From Prevotellaceae bacterium (GTDB lineage Bacteria > Bacteroidota > Bacteroidia > Bacteroidales > Bacteroidaceae): DNA of 6,946 nucleotides. The notes under the pieces are model-generated. The model saw only the letters and a program-made list of their open reading frames with translations, had not been told where the DNA came from and did no database searches. The stretch lies in assembly GCA_030523505.1 (NCBI GenBank), contig JAUNIK010000141.1, forward strand, positions 1-6,946, in the 5' to 3' direction. The number at the start of each line of letters is the position of its first letter. Within the stretch, counting starts at the first letter, position 1. Shown one piece after another: positions 1-6,819 of the stretch. The position numbers were made by a program, and so were the translations under genes.

Positions 1-2
1 TC

Positions 3-1622
3 TCTGCCCAGGCGCGCGCGCGGGCGCGCTCTGTCGAGAAATATATCGAGCCTATCGGTCTTGAGGCTACTCACTGGGCATTCCCTGGTTCGTTGAAATC
101 AGGCGACCAGCAGAATGTGAACATCACACTCAAGAACAACGGTGCTGAGTTCAAACGCGAGGTTGCTCTCTATGCATCGAAGACCAATGACAAGGGTAAC
201 TCGGTTTGCCGCGCCCTTATCGGAGTCCTTGCCGGCGACACTGACGAGTTTACATTCTATTTCAGACCACAGGAAACTGGCACATACAACCTCTGGCTCA
301 CTCTCAATTCCGACAAGAACCAGGTTATCGGTCAGACAACCGTTGATATTGGCAATGTGGCAAAGAACAAGGCATCGCTCGCTGTGAGTGGTGTGAGCAT
401 GCAGGCTGGCGGCTATGGTAACTTCCTCAAGGGAACGATGACCGTAAAGAATAACGGTTCGCAGGATTTCGCCGGAATGGTTGATGTACAGTGGTGGCGA
501 GACGGCAGAAACGGCTACTGGTATGGTGGTAGCAGCCAGAAACTCTACTATGAGATTCCTGCCGGCAGTACTGCTACAGCCGATTTCTTCTTCGACAACC
601 TCCAGATTGGCGACACCTATCGTCTGCGTCAGGGTTACACCACACAGGATGGCGAACTGAGCAATGGTGGTATATGGGACGGCGATCAGTGGAATCTCAA
701 AGCCGGTGCTCTCTCATGGTCGAAGAACGGTACTGTTTCGGGTGCTAATGTGACTTCTACCTATAAGGCTGTGGCAAGCGCTGCAGGTGTTTGGTTCTGC
801 CAGGCTACTCCGAGCACAGTCACTGCTTCGTCCAACGCGAACGTAATCTACTGCTTCGACAACGGTGCAACCATTCCTTCGGGTCTCGAAGGCAAGAATG
901 TAGTTGTTGGCAACGTGGCTGAACAGATTAACCTCACCGATGGTTCGGCTGCTTATTTCCCTCGTTCGTTCACAGCAAAGAATGCCGCCTTCACCTACAC
1001 CGTCGAGAAGGCTTGCGACGGTCAGAAGGGTTGGGTAGCCCTCACTCTCCCATTCGCTCCTGAGTCGATAACAATCGATGGTGAGGAGGCTACATGGAAG
1101 CATGATGGCAATGATGGCAAGTTCTGGATAAAGAGATTCTATGAGGTGAACGATGCTGGTGAGGTGGAGTTCTGCAATGCAGAGTCACTTCGTGACGGTA
1201 CTCCTTATCTCGTTGGTTTCCCTGCTGAGATGGTGGGCAAAAACGTTGTCATGACTGCTCGCGATGTGAAGTTCACCGACACATCGAACAGCAAGATGGT
1301 GGAGAGCACTCATGACTTCCAGCTCTACGGCACTACCTATATGCCACGCATAAATAATGTTTATGTAATGAACGAGGAGGGAACTGCATTTGTATTCAGC
1401 GAGTCAAACCGCTCAGGATTGGATGCTTTCCGCGACTATTTCACAACAGCCCTCGACCCTGCTCCTTCAGAGATTCCGTTGAAGTTTGCTGACGACACCA
1501 ATGGCATCGAAAATGTGTCATCATCATCGCCATCGTCTATCTATGACCTCCAGGGCCGAAAGGTTTCTGGCACAGCGATGAAGGGCGTTTATATCATCAA
1601 CGGCAAGAAAGTGATATTTTGA
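3..1622 (+). CDS. C-terminal part of a secreted modular surface protein with a T9SS-like sorting domain (5' end outside window)
   Basis: The frame is open from the first bases, so the gene begins upstream; TTG at 93 is an internal Leu codon and not a start. The visible part is 539 residues. Residues about 47-120 (NVNITLKNNG...) and 125-235 (GTMTVKNNGSQDF...) look like two Ig-like beta-sandwich domains, each opening with a strand and a KNNG turn. Residues about 275-335 (IPSGLEGKNVVVGN, then LTDG and FTAKNAAFTYTV) and 340-480 (WVALTLPF, FWIKRFYEV, LRDGTPYLVGFP) resemble modules that recur in Prevotella and Bacteroides secreted proteins. A Ser-rich linker (about 505-512) leads to a tail with YDLQGRKV and GVYIINGKKVIF, which fits a type IX secretion C-terminal sorting domain, suggesting export and surface attachment. 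No catalytic motif is visible. The missing N-terminal part could be a C10-type protease, another hydrolase or an adhesin; I cannot tell. It lies 41 bases upstream of the exported C1B peptidase gene. Confidence is high that it is a gene, moderate for surface location, none for specific function. Confidence 0.85.
   Translation, partial: SAQARARARSVEKYIEPIGLEATHWAFPGSLKSGDQQNVNITLKNNGAEFKREVALYASKTNDKGNSVCRALIGVLAGDTDEFTFYFRPQETGTYNLWLTLNSDKNQVIGQTTVDIGNVAKNKASLAVSGVSMQAGGYGNFLKGTMTVKNNGSQDFAGMVDVQWWRDGRNGYWYGGSSQKLYYEIPAGSTATADFFFDNLQIGDTYRLRQGYTTQDGELSNGGIWDGDQWNLKAGALSWSKNGTVSGANVTSTYKAVASAAGVWFCQATPSTVTASSNANVIYCFDNGATIPSGLEGKNVVVGNVAEQINLTDGSAAYFPRSFTAKNAAFTYTVEKACDGQKGWVALTLPFAPESITIDGEEATWKHDGNDGKFWIKRFYEVNDAGEVEFCNAESLRDGTPYLVGFPAEMVGKNVVMTARDVKFTDTSNSKMVESTHDFQLYGTTYMPRINNVYVMNEEGTAFVFSESNRSGLDAFRDYFTTALDPAPSEIPLKFADDTNGIENVSSSSPSSIYDLQGRKVSGTAMKGVYIINGKKVIF
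11..29. repeat. Pure G/C alternating tract (CG-rich low-complexity)
   Basis: Nineteen consecutive G or C bases, mostly alternating GC dinucleotides with one GGG interruption. It is in frame with the following gene and would encode part of Ala-Gln-Ala-Arg-Ala-Arg-Ala-Arg. Composition is very unlike the rest of the window. It could be a real Ala-Arg segment, a Z-DNA-prone simple repeat, or a sequence-end or assembly artefact; the edge position prevents a decision. Confidence 0.6.
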
Positions 1623-1625
1623 GTT

Positions 1626-1655
1626 AATTGATAAGTGACAATTGATAATTGATAA
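1626..1655. repeat. Three copies of AATTGATAA between the surface protein gene and the C1B peptidase gene
   Basis: AATTGATAA occurs at 1626-1634, 1640-1648 and 1647-1655, the last two overlapping by two bases. The stretch fills most of the 41-base gap before the ATG at 1664 and is strongly AT-rich. Short AT-rich repeats of this kind are common between genes in Bacteroidales. They may mark a leader with little structure that aids translation initiation, since this group rarely uses Shine-Dalgarno pairing. A role as an operator is possible but not shown. Confidence 0.6.
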
Positions 1656-1663
1656 ATATAATT

Positions 1664-3067
1664 ATGAAGAATTTCAAGAAAACCATAGCAGTGTCTCTGC
1701 TTATTGCGGCATCGGGACTCAACTGCTCAGCTCAGGGCATCAGCAGTGAGATGCTCGCAAAGATTCAGGCTTCACAGGTACAGACTCCTGCCGACAAGGC
1801 TCTGTCGAATGCTATCGCAAACAACAACCTCGATGATCTGGCAAAGTCGGCTCACACCAAAGCTCCTATCGACAAGAGCTTCTCGGTAGAGACTCCAAAG
1901 CAGAATATCCACAACCAGCTTTCTTCTGGTCGTTGCTGGATGTTCTCTGGTCTCAACGTGCTCCGTTCTGACTTCGCTCATGCTCACGGCGACTCTATCG
2001 TTGTTGAGTTCTCCCACGACTACCTGTTCTTCTGGGATCAGCTGGAGAAGTCGAACCTCATGCTCCAGGGCGTTATCGACAACGCTTCAAAGAGCATCGA
2101 ACATCCTGATGTGCAGTTCTTCTTCAAGGCTCCTATCAATGATGGTGGTACATTCTGCGGTGTTTCCGACCTTGCAGCGAAATATGGTCTTGCACCAATG
2201 TCGGCACAGCCTGAGACTTATTCTTCTGAGAACACCTCACGCATGAGCCGCCTCATCTCTTCAAAGCTCCGCGAGTTCGGTCTCGAACTGCGTAAGATGG
2301 TGGCTGACGGCAAGAAGGCGAAGGCTATCGAGGCTCGCAAGACTGAGATGCTTGGCACTATCTACCACATGCTTTCGCTCACTCTCGGCGAACCAGTGAA
2401 GGAGTTCAACTATGCTTTCCGCAACAAGAGTGGCAAGGTGGTAATCCCAGAGAAGACCTACACTCCACAGGAGTTCTATGCTTTCACCGTTGGTAAGGAT
2501 CTCAACGGCACATTCATAATGGTAATGAACGATCCTCGCCGTCCTTTCCACAAGACATACGAGGTGGAGTACGACCGCCACACCTACGACGGTCATAACT
2601 GGAAATACCTGAACCTCCCTGCCGAGGAGATTGCCGAACTGGCTATCGCCCAGCTCAAGGACGGTCGTAAGATGTATTCAAGCTACGATGTAGGTAAGCA
2701 GTCTGACCGCAAGACTGGCATCGCTGATGTGAACACCTTCGACTACGGTTCATTGTTCTCTACTGAGTTCCCTATGAACAAGGCCGATCGTATCGCTACC
2801 TTCGATTCTGGTTCTACTCACGCCATGACTCTCACTGCTGTTGACCTCGATGCCAACGGCAAGCCTATCAAATGGAAGGTTGAGAACTCATGGGGTGCTG
2901 CCAGTGGTGCTGATGGTTGTATGATCATGACCAACAAGTGGTGGGAGGAGTATATGTTCCGCCTTGTTGTCGATAAGAAATATGCTTCGGAAACTCTCCT
3001 CAAGGAGTTCGATCAGAAGCCTACAATGCTCACTTACGATGATCCTCTCTTCGGCGAGGATGATTAA
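1664..3067 (+). CDS. pepC: Secreted C1B cysteine peptidase, aminopeptidase C / bleomycin hydrolase family
   Basis: 467 residues. The family removes N-terminal amino acids from peptides with a papain-like Cys-His-Asn centre. The active-site block NQLSSGRCWMFSG gives oxyanion Gln85 and nucleophile Cys91; STHAMTL gives His386; VENSWG gives Asn408. All four essentials are present, so the enzyme should be active. Residues 1-23 form a signal peptide (MKNFKK, a hydrophobic core, then CSA before Gln24), predicting cleavage ahead of Gln and export to the periplasm or beyond. Cys21 lacks a good lipobox, so a lipoprotein is unlikely. The mature length of about 444 matches cytoplasmic PepC. The C-terminus, DDPLFGEDD, sits where PepC and bleomycin hydrolases have the DPxGA-type arm that lies in the active-site cleft and enforces exopeptidase action; here it is longer and acidic. 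ATG 1664 is preferred to TTG 1649 because it starts a textbook signal peptide. Codon choice leans to AAG, AAC and ATC, suggesting good expression. The S9 peptidase gene follows after 45 bases. Confidence 0.93.
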   Translation: MKNFKKTIAVSLLIAASGLNCSAQGISSEMLAKIQASQVQTPADKALSNAIANNNLDDLAKSAHTKAPIDKSFSVETPKQNIHNQLSSGRCWMFSGLNVLRSDFAHAHGDSIVVEFSHDYLFFWDQLEKSNLMLQGVIDNASKSIEHPDVQFFFKAPINDGGTFCGVSDLAAKYGLAPMSAQPETYSSENTSRMSRLISSKLREFGLELRKMVADGKKAKAIEARKTEMLGTIYHMLSLTLGEPVKEFNYAFRNKSGKVVIPEKTYTPQEFYAFTVGKDLNGTFIMVMNDPRRPFHKTYEVEYDRHTYDGHNWKYLNLPAEEIAELAIAQLKDGRKMYSSYDVGKQSDRKTGIADVNTFDYGSLFSTEFPMNKADRIATFDSGSTHAMTLTAVDLDANGKPIKWKVENSWGAASGADGCMIMTNKWWEEYMFRLVVDKKYASETLLKEFDQKPTMLTYDDPLFGEDD

Positions 3068-3072
3068 ACACC

Positions 3073-3098
3073 GTGCCTAGAGTTTCCTCTCTGGGTGC
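3073..3098 (+). other. Possible RNA hairpin between the two peptidase genes
   Basis: Bases 3076-3082 (CCTAGAG) can pair with 3089-3095 (CTCTGGG), with one G-U pair and a six-base loop (TTTCCT). The stem can extend outward by two more G-U pairs and one G-C pair to 3073 and 3098. No T-run follows, so it is not a standard terminator. It ends 14 bases before the ATG at 3113 and could affect mRNA stability or access to that start. A 7-bp stem of this kind can also arise by chance. Confidence 0.3.
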
Positions 3099-3112
3099 AA
3101 CAATCAATGGAT

Positions 3113-5560
3113 ATGAAAAAATATGCTATGTTATTGTTGGCAGCGCTCAGCATTGGCCAGATGCATGCTGCCGACACACTGAGAGTGGAGCGTGCACGCT
3201 TCGCTGGTCCTTTTGTCGTGCACAAGCCTATCGTCCTCGACTCGATGACACTCGACAAGAAGAAGTACAGTCCTGACAATATCCTCGACACACAGATGTC
3301 GTTCGAGGGTGTGAAGAAAGCCGCAGAGACTACCCTCGCCGACCAGAGCGTGGAGAAGGGTGCTCTCCATCTTGCTGCTTTCCAGTTTGTCACTTCTTCC
3401 TACGGAAAGGTCGATGTGAAGATCGAAGGTGCCGACAAGAACAAGGTATATATCGGTGGCAATGAGGGTGGTTCGGCTACTCTCACTCCTGGACAATATG
3501 ATGTCGTAGTGAAATTCGTGGGCGACAGCATTGCTCCAAAAATTTCGGTCATCAGCGACAAGAGCGATGTTCTCTCATTCAACAAACTGGGAGAGAAGCG
3601 TGCCTTCAACCTCGACGACAATATGGAGATGAAATACTACCGTAGTATCTCGCTCTCTCCTTCGGGCAAATACCTTGTATCGCAGTATTCGCATTTCAAC
3701 AACCAAGGTCAGACCATCTGGGAGTCGAAAATCACCGAGATGGCCACTGGTCGTGTGCTTGCCAAGGGAATGCAGAGCTACACTTGGATGCCTAACGAGG
3801 ATAAATATTATAATGTGGTTGACCAGAACGGACATAAGAATCTCATCGTCACCGACCCAGCAACTGGAAAGCAAGAGACTATCGCTCGCGACCTGCCTAC
3901 CGACGGTGTGACATTCGCTCCCAACGGTGAATACCTTATTTATTATATCCCTAACGAGGGACCACAGAAGCAGGATGGTGTGTTCGAGGTTTATACTCCC
4001 GACGACCGTCAGCCTGGCTATCGTTCACGCTATTCGCTTGGCAAATACAACATCCAGAGTGGTATCTCTGAGCAGATTACATACGGCAGCAAGAGTACCT
4101 ATCTGATGGATATCTCCGACGATAGCAAGTATATCCTGTTCTCGGTGAGCAGCGATTCTATCACTGCACGTCCTTCGGAACTGACAAGTGCTTATCGTCT
4201 CAACATCGAGACAATGGTGGCTGAACAGCTCATCAGCAAAGAGGGATTCATGGCAGATGCAAAGTTCTTCCCTGGTTCTTCAGAGCGCATTCTCGTTAAG
4301 GGTACTCCGGAGGCTTTCGGTGGTATCGGTCGCAACCTGCCTGCTGATATGACTCCATCGATGTACGACTATCAGTTGTTCGAGATGAACGCTGTAAGCA
4401 AGGAGGTTACCCCACTGACAAAGGATTTCGACCCAAGCATCGAGAATATATATGTTTCGAAGGTTGACGGAATGGTGTATTTCACTGCCGAGAACAAAGA
4501 CTGTGTCACTCTCCATCGTCTTGATCCAAAGACTTTGGCTATCACCCAGATTGCAACTCCTCTCGACCTTGTGAACAGTGTCACTATCGCCGACAATGCT
4601 CCTCTGATGGTGTTCTACGGCAACAGTGCCTGCACTCCTGACCGTATGTATCGTATGCCTATCACCGGCAAGAAGCAGACAGCGACTCTCATCGAAGATC
4701 TCAACGCTGAGCGTATGGCTGAAATCCAGTTGGGCACTTGCGAGGGCTATTCTTTCAAGAGTTCACGTGGTTATGACATCACTGGTTTCTATTATCTGCC
4801 TGCCAATATGGACAAGTCGAAGAAATATCCAGTCATCGTCGATTACTATGGTGGTTGCTCTCCTACATCACGCCGCTTTGGTGGTGGTTCGCACTACCCT
4901 GCTCATTACTGGAACGCACTGGGCTACGTAGTACTCATCGTCAATCCGAGTGGTGCTGCCGGCTTCGGTCAGGAGTGGGCTGCACGCCATGTGAACACTG
5001 CTGGCGAGGGTGTGGCTGAGGATATCATCGAGGCAACAGAGTGGTTTGCCGACAACAATGCCTTCATCAACAAGGACAAGATTGGTTGTGTGAGTGCTTC
5101 CTACGGTGGTTTCATGACTCAGACACTGCTTTCCAAGACCGACCTCTATGCTTGCGGTATCTCTCATGCCGGAATCTCGAGCCACACATCTTACTGGGGT
5201 GAGGGCTACTGGGGACACTCGTATTCAGAGGTGTCGATGGCAAACAGCTACCCTTGGACTCGCAAGGATCTCTATGTTGATCGCTCGCCTATCTACAATG
5301 CCGATAAGATTCACAAGCCAATCCTCTTCACTCACGGCACTGCCGACACTAATGTGCCTATCGGCGAGAGTATCCAGATGTACACAGCAATGAAGATTCT
5401 CGGTGTTCCTACAGCCTTCGTGATGGTTGAGGGCGAGAACCACGGCATCATGGATTACTCAAAGCGCAAGAAGTGGATAAACACTATGATGGCATGGTTC
5501 CAGCGCTGGTTGCAGGACGATGACACATGGTGGAACGGTATGTATCCTACCGTTGAATAA
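3113..5560 (+). CDS. Secreted S9-family serine peptidase (prolyl oligopeptidase / dipeptidyl peptidase type)
   Basis: 815 residues. Enzymes of this family cut short peptides, often releasing dipeptides, gated by a beta-propeller. Residues 1-19 are a signal peptide (MKKYAMLLLAALSIGQMHA) without a lipobox Cys, so the product is probably periplasmic. Residues about 87-140 look like a small extra beta-sandwich (VDVKIEG...LTPGQYDVVVKF). The propeller spans about 175-530, with PD40-like blades such as SLSPSGKYLVS (180-190), TFAPNGEYLIY and DISDDSKYILF. The alpha/beta hydrolase domain covers about 545-805: DYYGG (Tyr578 a likely oxyanion residue), SASYGG with nucleophile Ser663, GTADTNVP with Asp745, and GENHG with His777. 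The elbow residue two before the nucleophile is Ser661, where the family motif GxSxGG has Gly. I see no clear double-Glu motif, so DPP-IV-like specificity is unproven. ATG 3113 gives the cleanest signal peptide; ATG 3107 would add two residues, and GTG 3095 is less likely. The transporter gene begins 20 bases after the stop. Confidence 0.9.
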   Translation: MKKYAMLLLAALSIGQMHAADTLRVERARFAGPFVVHKPIVLDSMTLDKKKYSPDNILDTQMSFEGVKKAAETTLADQSVEKGALHLAAFQFVTSSYGKVDVKIEGADKNKVYIGGNEGGSATLTPGQYDVVVKFVGDSIAPKISVISDKSDVLSFNKLGEKRAFNLDDNMEMKYYRSISLSPSGKYLVSQYSHFNNQGQTIWESKITEMATGRVLAKGMQSYTWMPNEDKYYNVVDQNGHKNLIVTDPATGKQETIARDLPTDGVTFAPNGEYLIYYIPNEGPQKQDGVFEVYTPDDRQPGYRSRYSLGKYNIQSGISEQITYGSKSTYLMDISDDSKYILFSVSSDSITARPSELTSAYRLNIETMVAEQLISKEGFMADAKFFPGSSERILVKGTPEAFGGIGRNLPADMTPSMYDYQLFEMNAVSKEVTPLTKDFDPSIENIYVSKVDGMVYFTAENKDCVTLHRLDPKTLAITQIATPLDLVNSVTIADNAPLMVFYGNSACTPDRMYRMPITGKKQTATLIEDLNAERMAEIQLGTCEGYSFKSSRGYDITGFYYLPANMDKSKKYPVIVDYYGGCSPTSRRFGGGSHYPAHYWNALGYVVLIVNPSGAAGFGQEWAARHVNTAGEGVAEDIIEATEWFADNNAFINKDKIGCVSASYGGFMTQTLLSKTDLYACGISHAGISSHTSYWGEGYWGHSYSEVSMANSYPWTRKDLYVDRSPIYNADKIHKPILFTHGTADTNVPIGESIQMYTAMKILGVPTAFVMVEGENHGIMDYSKRKKWINTMMAWFQRWLQDDDTWWNGMYPTVE

Positions 5561-5580
5561 TAACTCTAAATGCACTAATT

Positions 5581-6819
5581 ATGACACAGAATACCGCGCC
5601 TAAACTCACTAACAGGCGCTACCTCGTGCCGTTCATTCTTATAACGACACTCTTCTTCCTCTGGGGATTTGCGCGTACCATCCTCGACTTGCTCAACAAG
5701 CATTTCCAGGATTCGCTGCACATCTCCATAACACAGTCGGCGCTCATCCAGGTCACCACCTACATGGCGTATTTCCTCATGGCGGTGCCTGCCGGCACAT
5801 TCATCACTCGCTATGGCTATCGTCGTGGAGTGGTGTTCGGACTGGTGCTGTTCGGTCTCGGAGCACTGATGTTCATCCCTGGAGCTGCCATCAACACATT
5901 CATCGCATTCCTCATCCCGCTGTTCATCATCGGTTGTGGACTGACATTCCTTGAAACAGCAGCCAACCCGTATTCCACAGAATTAGGACCGAAAGAGACT
6001 GCCACATCGCGTCTCAACCTGTCGCAGACATTCAATGGATTAGGATGTGCCATCGCTCCAGCTCTCATCGGTGGCTATCTCTTCAATGGTGGCGACATCA
6101 CCACTCCATATATCATCATGGGTGGCGTGGTGCTGGCTATCGCAGTGATATTCTCACAGGTGAAATTGCCGGAGATAAACCACCATAGTTCTGCGGACAA
6201 GACAACAAAAATCAAAGGTAACCGCTGGAGCCTGCTCTGGAAGCACAAACTGTTTATCTTCGGTCTTGTGGCACTGCTGTTCTACGAGATTGCGGAGATC
6301 AGTATCAACTCTTACTTCATCAACTTCACCACAATGGATCATGTTGTCGATGGTGAGGTAATCCACGGTCTTATGGATCCTGTCACAGCATCGGTATGGC
6401 TCTCGGGAGCTTTGTTCCTGTTCATGGGCGGTCGATTCTTAGGCAGTATCATCATGGCATTCGTGAAAGCTGAGATTGTGCTCTGTGGCTGTGCACTGCT
6501 CTGTGCGGGATGCATGGGATTGATATTCCTGGACCCTGGCAAGATGGCTATCTATGCTCTCATGGCAAACTATCTGTTTGAGGCAATCATGTTCCCAACA
6601 ATCTTCTCGCTTGCTCTGCGAGGCTTGGGCGATCTCACAAAGACTGCCTCTTCAGTACTGATGATGACTCCTGTAGGTGGATGTTTCTTCCTCCTCACTG
6701 GTTATATCGCCGATGCTCACATGCTGCTTCCATTTGCAGTGCCATTCATCGGATATATCGTCATCCTCGTATTTGCCTACACGCTGATATGCCGCAAGGG
6801 TGTGGCGAATCAAATATAA
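5581..6819 (+). CDS. MFS symporter of the FucP / glucose-galactose (FHS) family
   Basis: 412 residues with about 12 hydrophobic segments; an inner-membrane proton-coupled carrier, by family usually for fucose, glucose, galactose or N-acetylglucosamine. It aligns by eye with E. coli FucP at a constant offset of 10: Trp28, Asp36, Glu125 (LETAANPY), Gln149 and Asn152 match FucP Trp38, Asp46, Glu135, Gln159 and Asn162, the first helix and fourth-fifth helix residues tied to proton and sugar binding. The conserved GPKETATSRLNLSQTF and FPTIFSLALRGLG stretches also fit. Differences: Thr33 where FucP has Asn43; Glu236 and Glu239 in helix 7 (FYEIAEISINS; a Glu at 239 also occurs in GluP-type members as I recall them); and Glu334 in helix 10. 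A hydrophilic central loop lies at about 199-217 between the halves. Start ATG 5581 is 20 bases after the peptidase stop; a two-codon ATG-CAC-TAA sits at 5570 in another frame. The operon with two peptidases makes the sugar assignment uncertain; the substrate cannot be read from sequence alone. Confidence 0.9.
   Translation: MTQNTAPKLTNRRYLVPFILITTLFFLWGFARTILDLLNKHFQDSLHISITQSALIQVTTYMAYFLMAVPAGTFITRYGYRRGVVFGLVLFGLGALMFIPGAAINTFIAFLIPLFIIGCGLTFLETAANPYSTELGPKETATSRLNLSQTFNGLGCAIAPALIGGYLFNGGDITTPYIIMGGVVLAIAVIFSQVKLPEINHHSSADKTTKIKGNRWSLLWKHKLFIFGLVALLFYEIAEISINSYFINFTTMDHVVDGEVIHGLMDPVTASVWLSGALFLFMGGRFLGSIIMAFVKAEIVLCGCALLCAGCMGLIFLDPGKMAIYALMANYLFEAIMFPTIFSLALRGLGDLTKTASSVLMMTPVGGCFFLLTGYIADAHMLLPFAVPFIGYIVILVFAYTLICRKGVANQI

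Noticed and set aside
93..95. TTG at 93 as start of the first gene
   Set aside because: The same frame is open to the left edge and upstream residues (EPIGLEATHWAFPG) read as real domain sequence, and no signal peptide follows the TTG.
714..1103. Antisense open frame of 129 codons
   Set aside because: It is fully inside the modular surface protein gene, has no recognisable domain and a composition expected of a shadow frame. The same applies to other antisense frames, such as 3131-3496, 4868-5218 and 5817-6068.
1588..1621. Promoter before the C1B gene (TTTA, then ATATTTTG)
   Set aside because: It resembles the Bacteroidales -33/-7 pair but mismatches TAnnTTTG at the key TA and lies within the previous gene's coding end; not good enough to call.
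1649..1651. TTG at 1649 as start of the C1B peptidase
   Set aside because: It lies inside the AATTGATAA repeats and would add five residues (MINII) ahead of a complete signal peptide that begins at ATG 1664.
1706..1735. Lipoprotein signal at Cys21 of the C1B peptidase
   Set aside because: The residues before Cys (G-L-N) do not fit a lipobox, whereas CSA before Gln24 fits signal peptidase I.
3095..3112. GTG 3095 or ATG 3107 as start of the S9 peptidase
   Set aside because: Both only add residues before MKKYAMLLL, the typical signal-peptide start; ATG 3107 remains possible.
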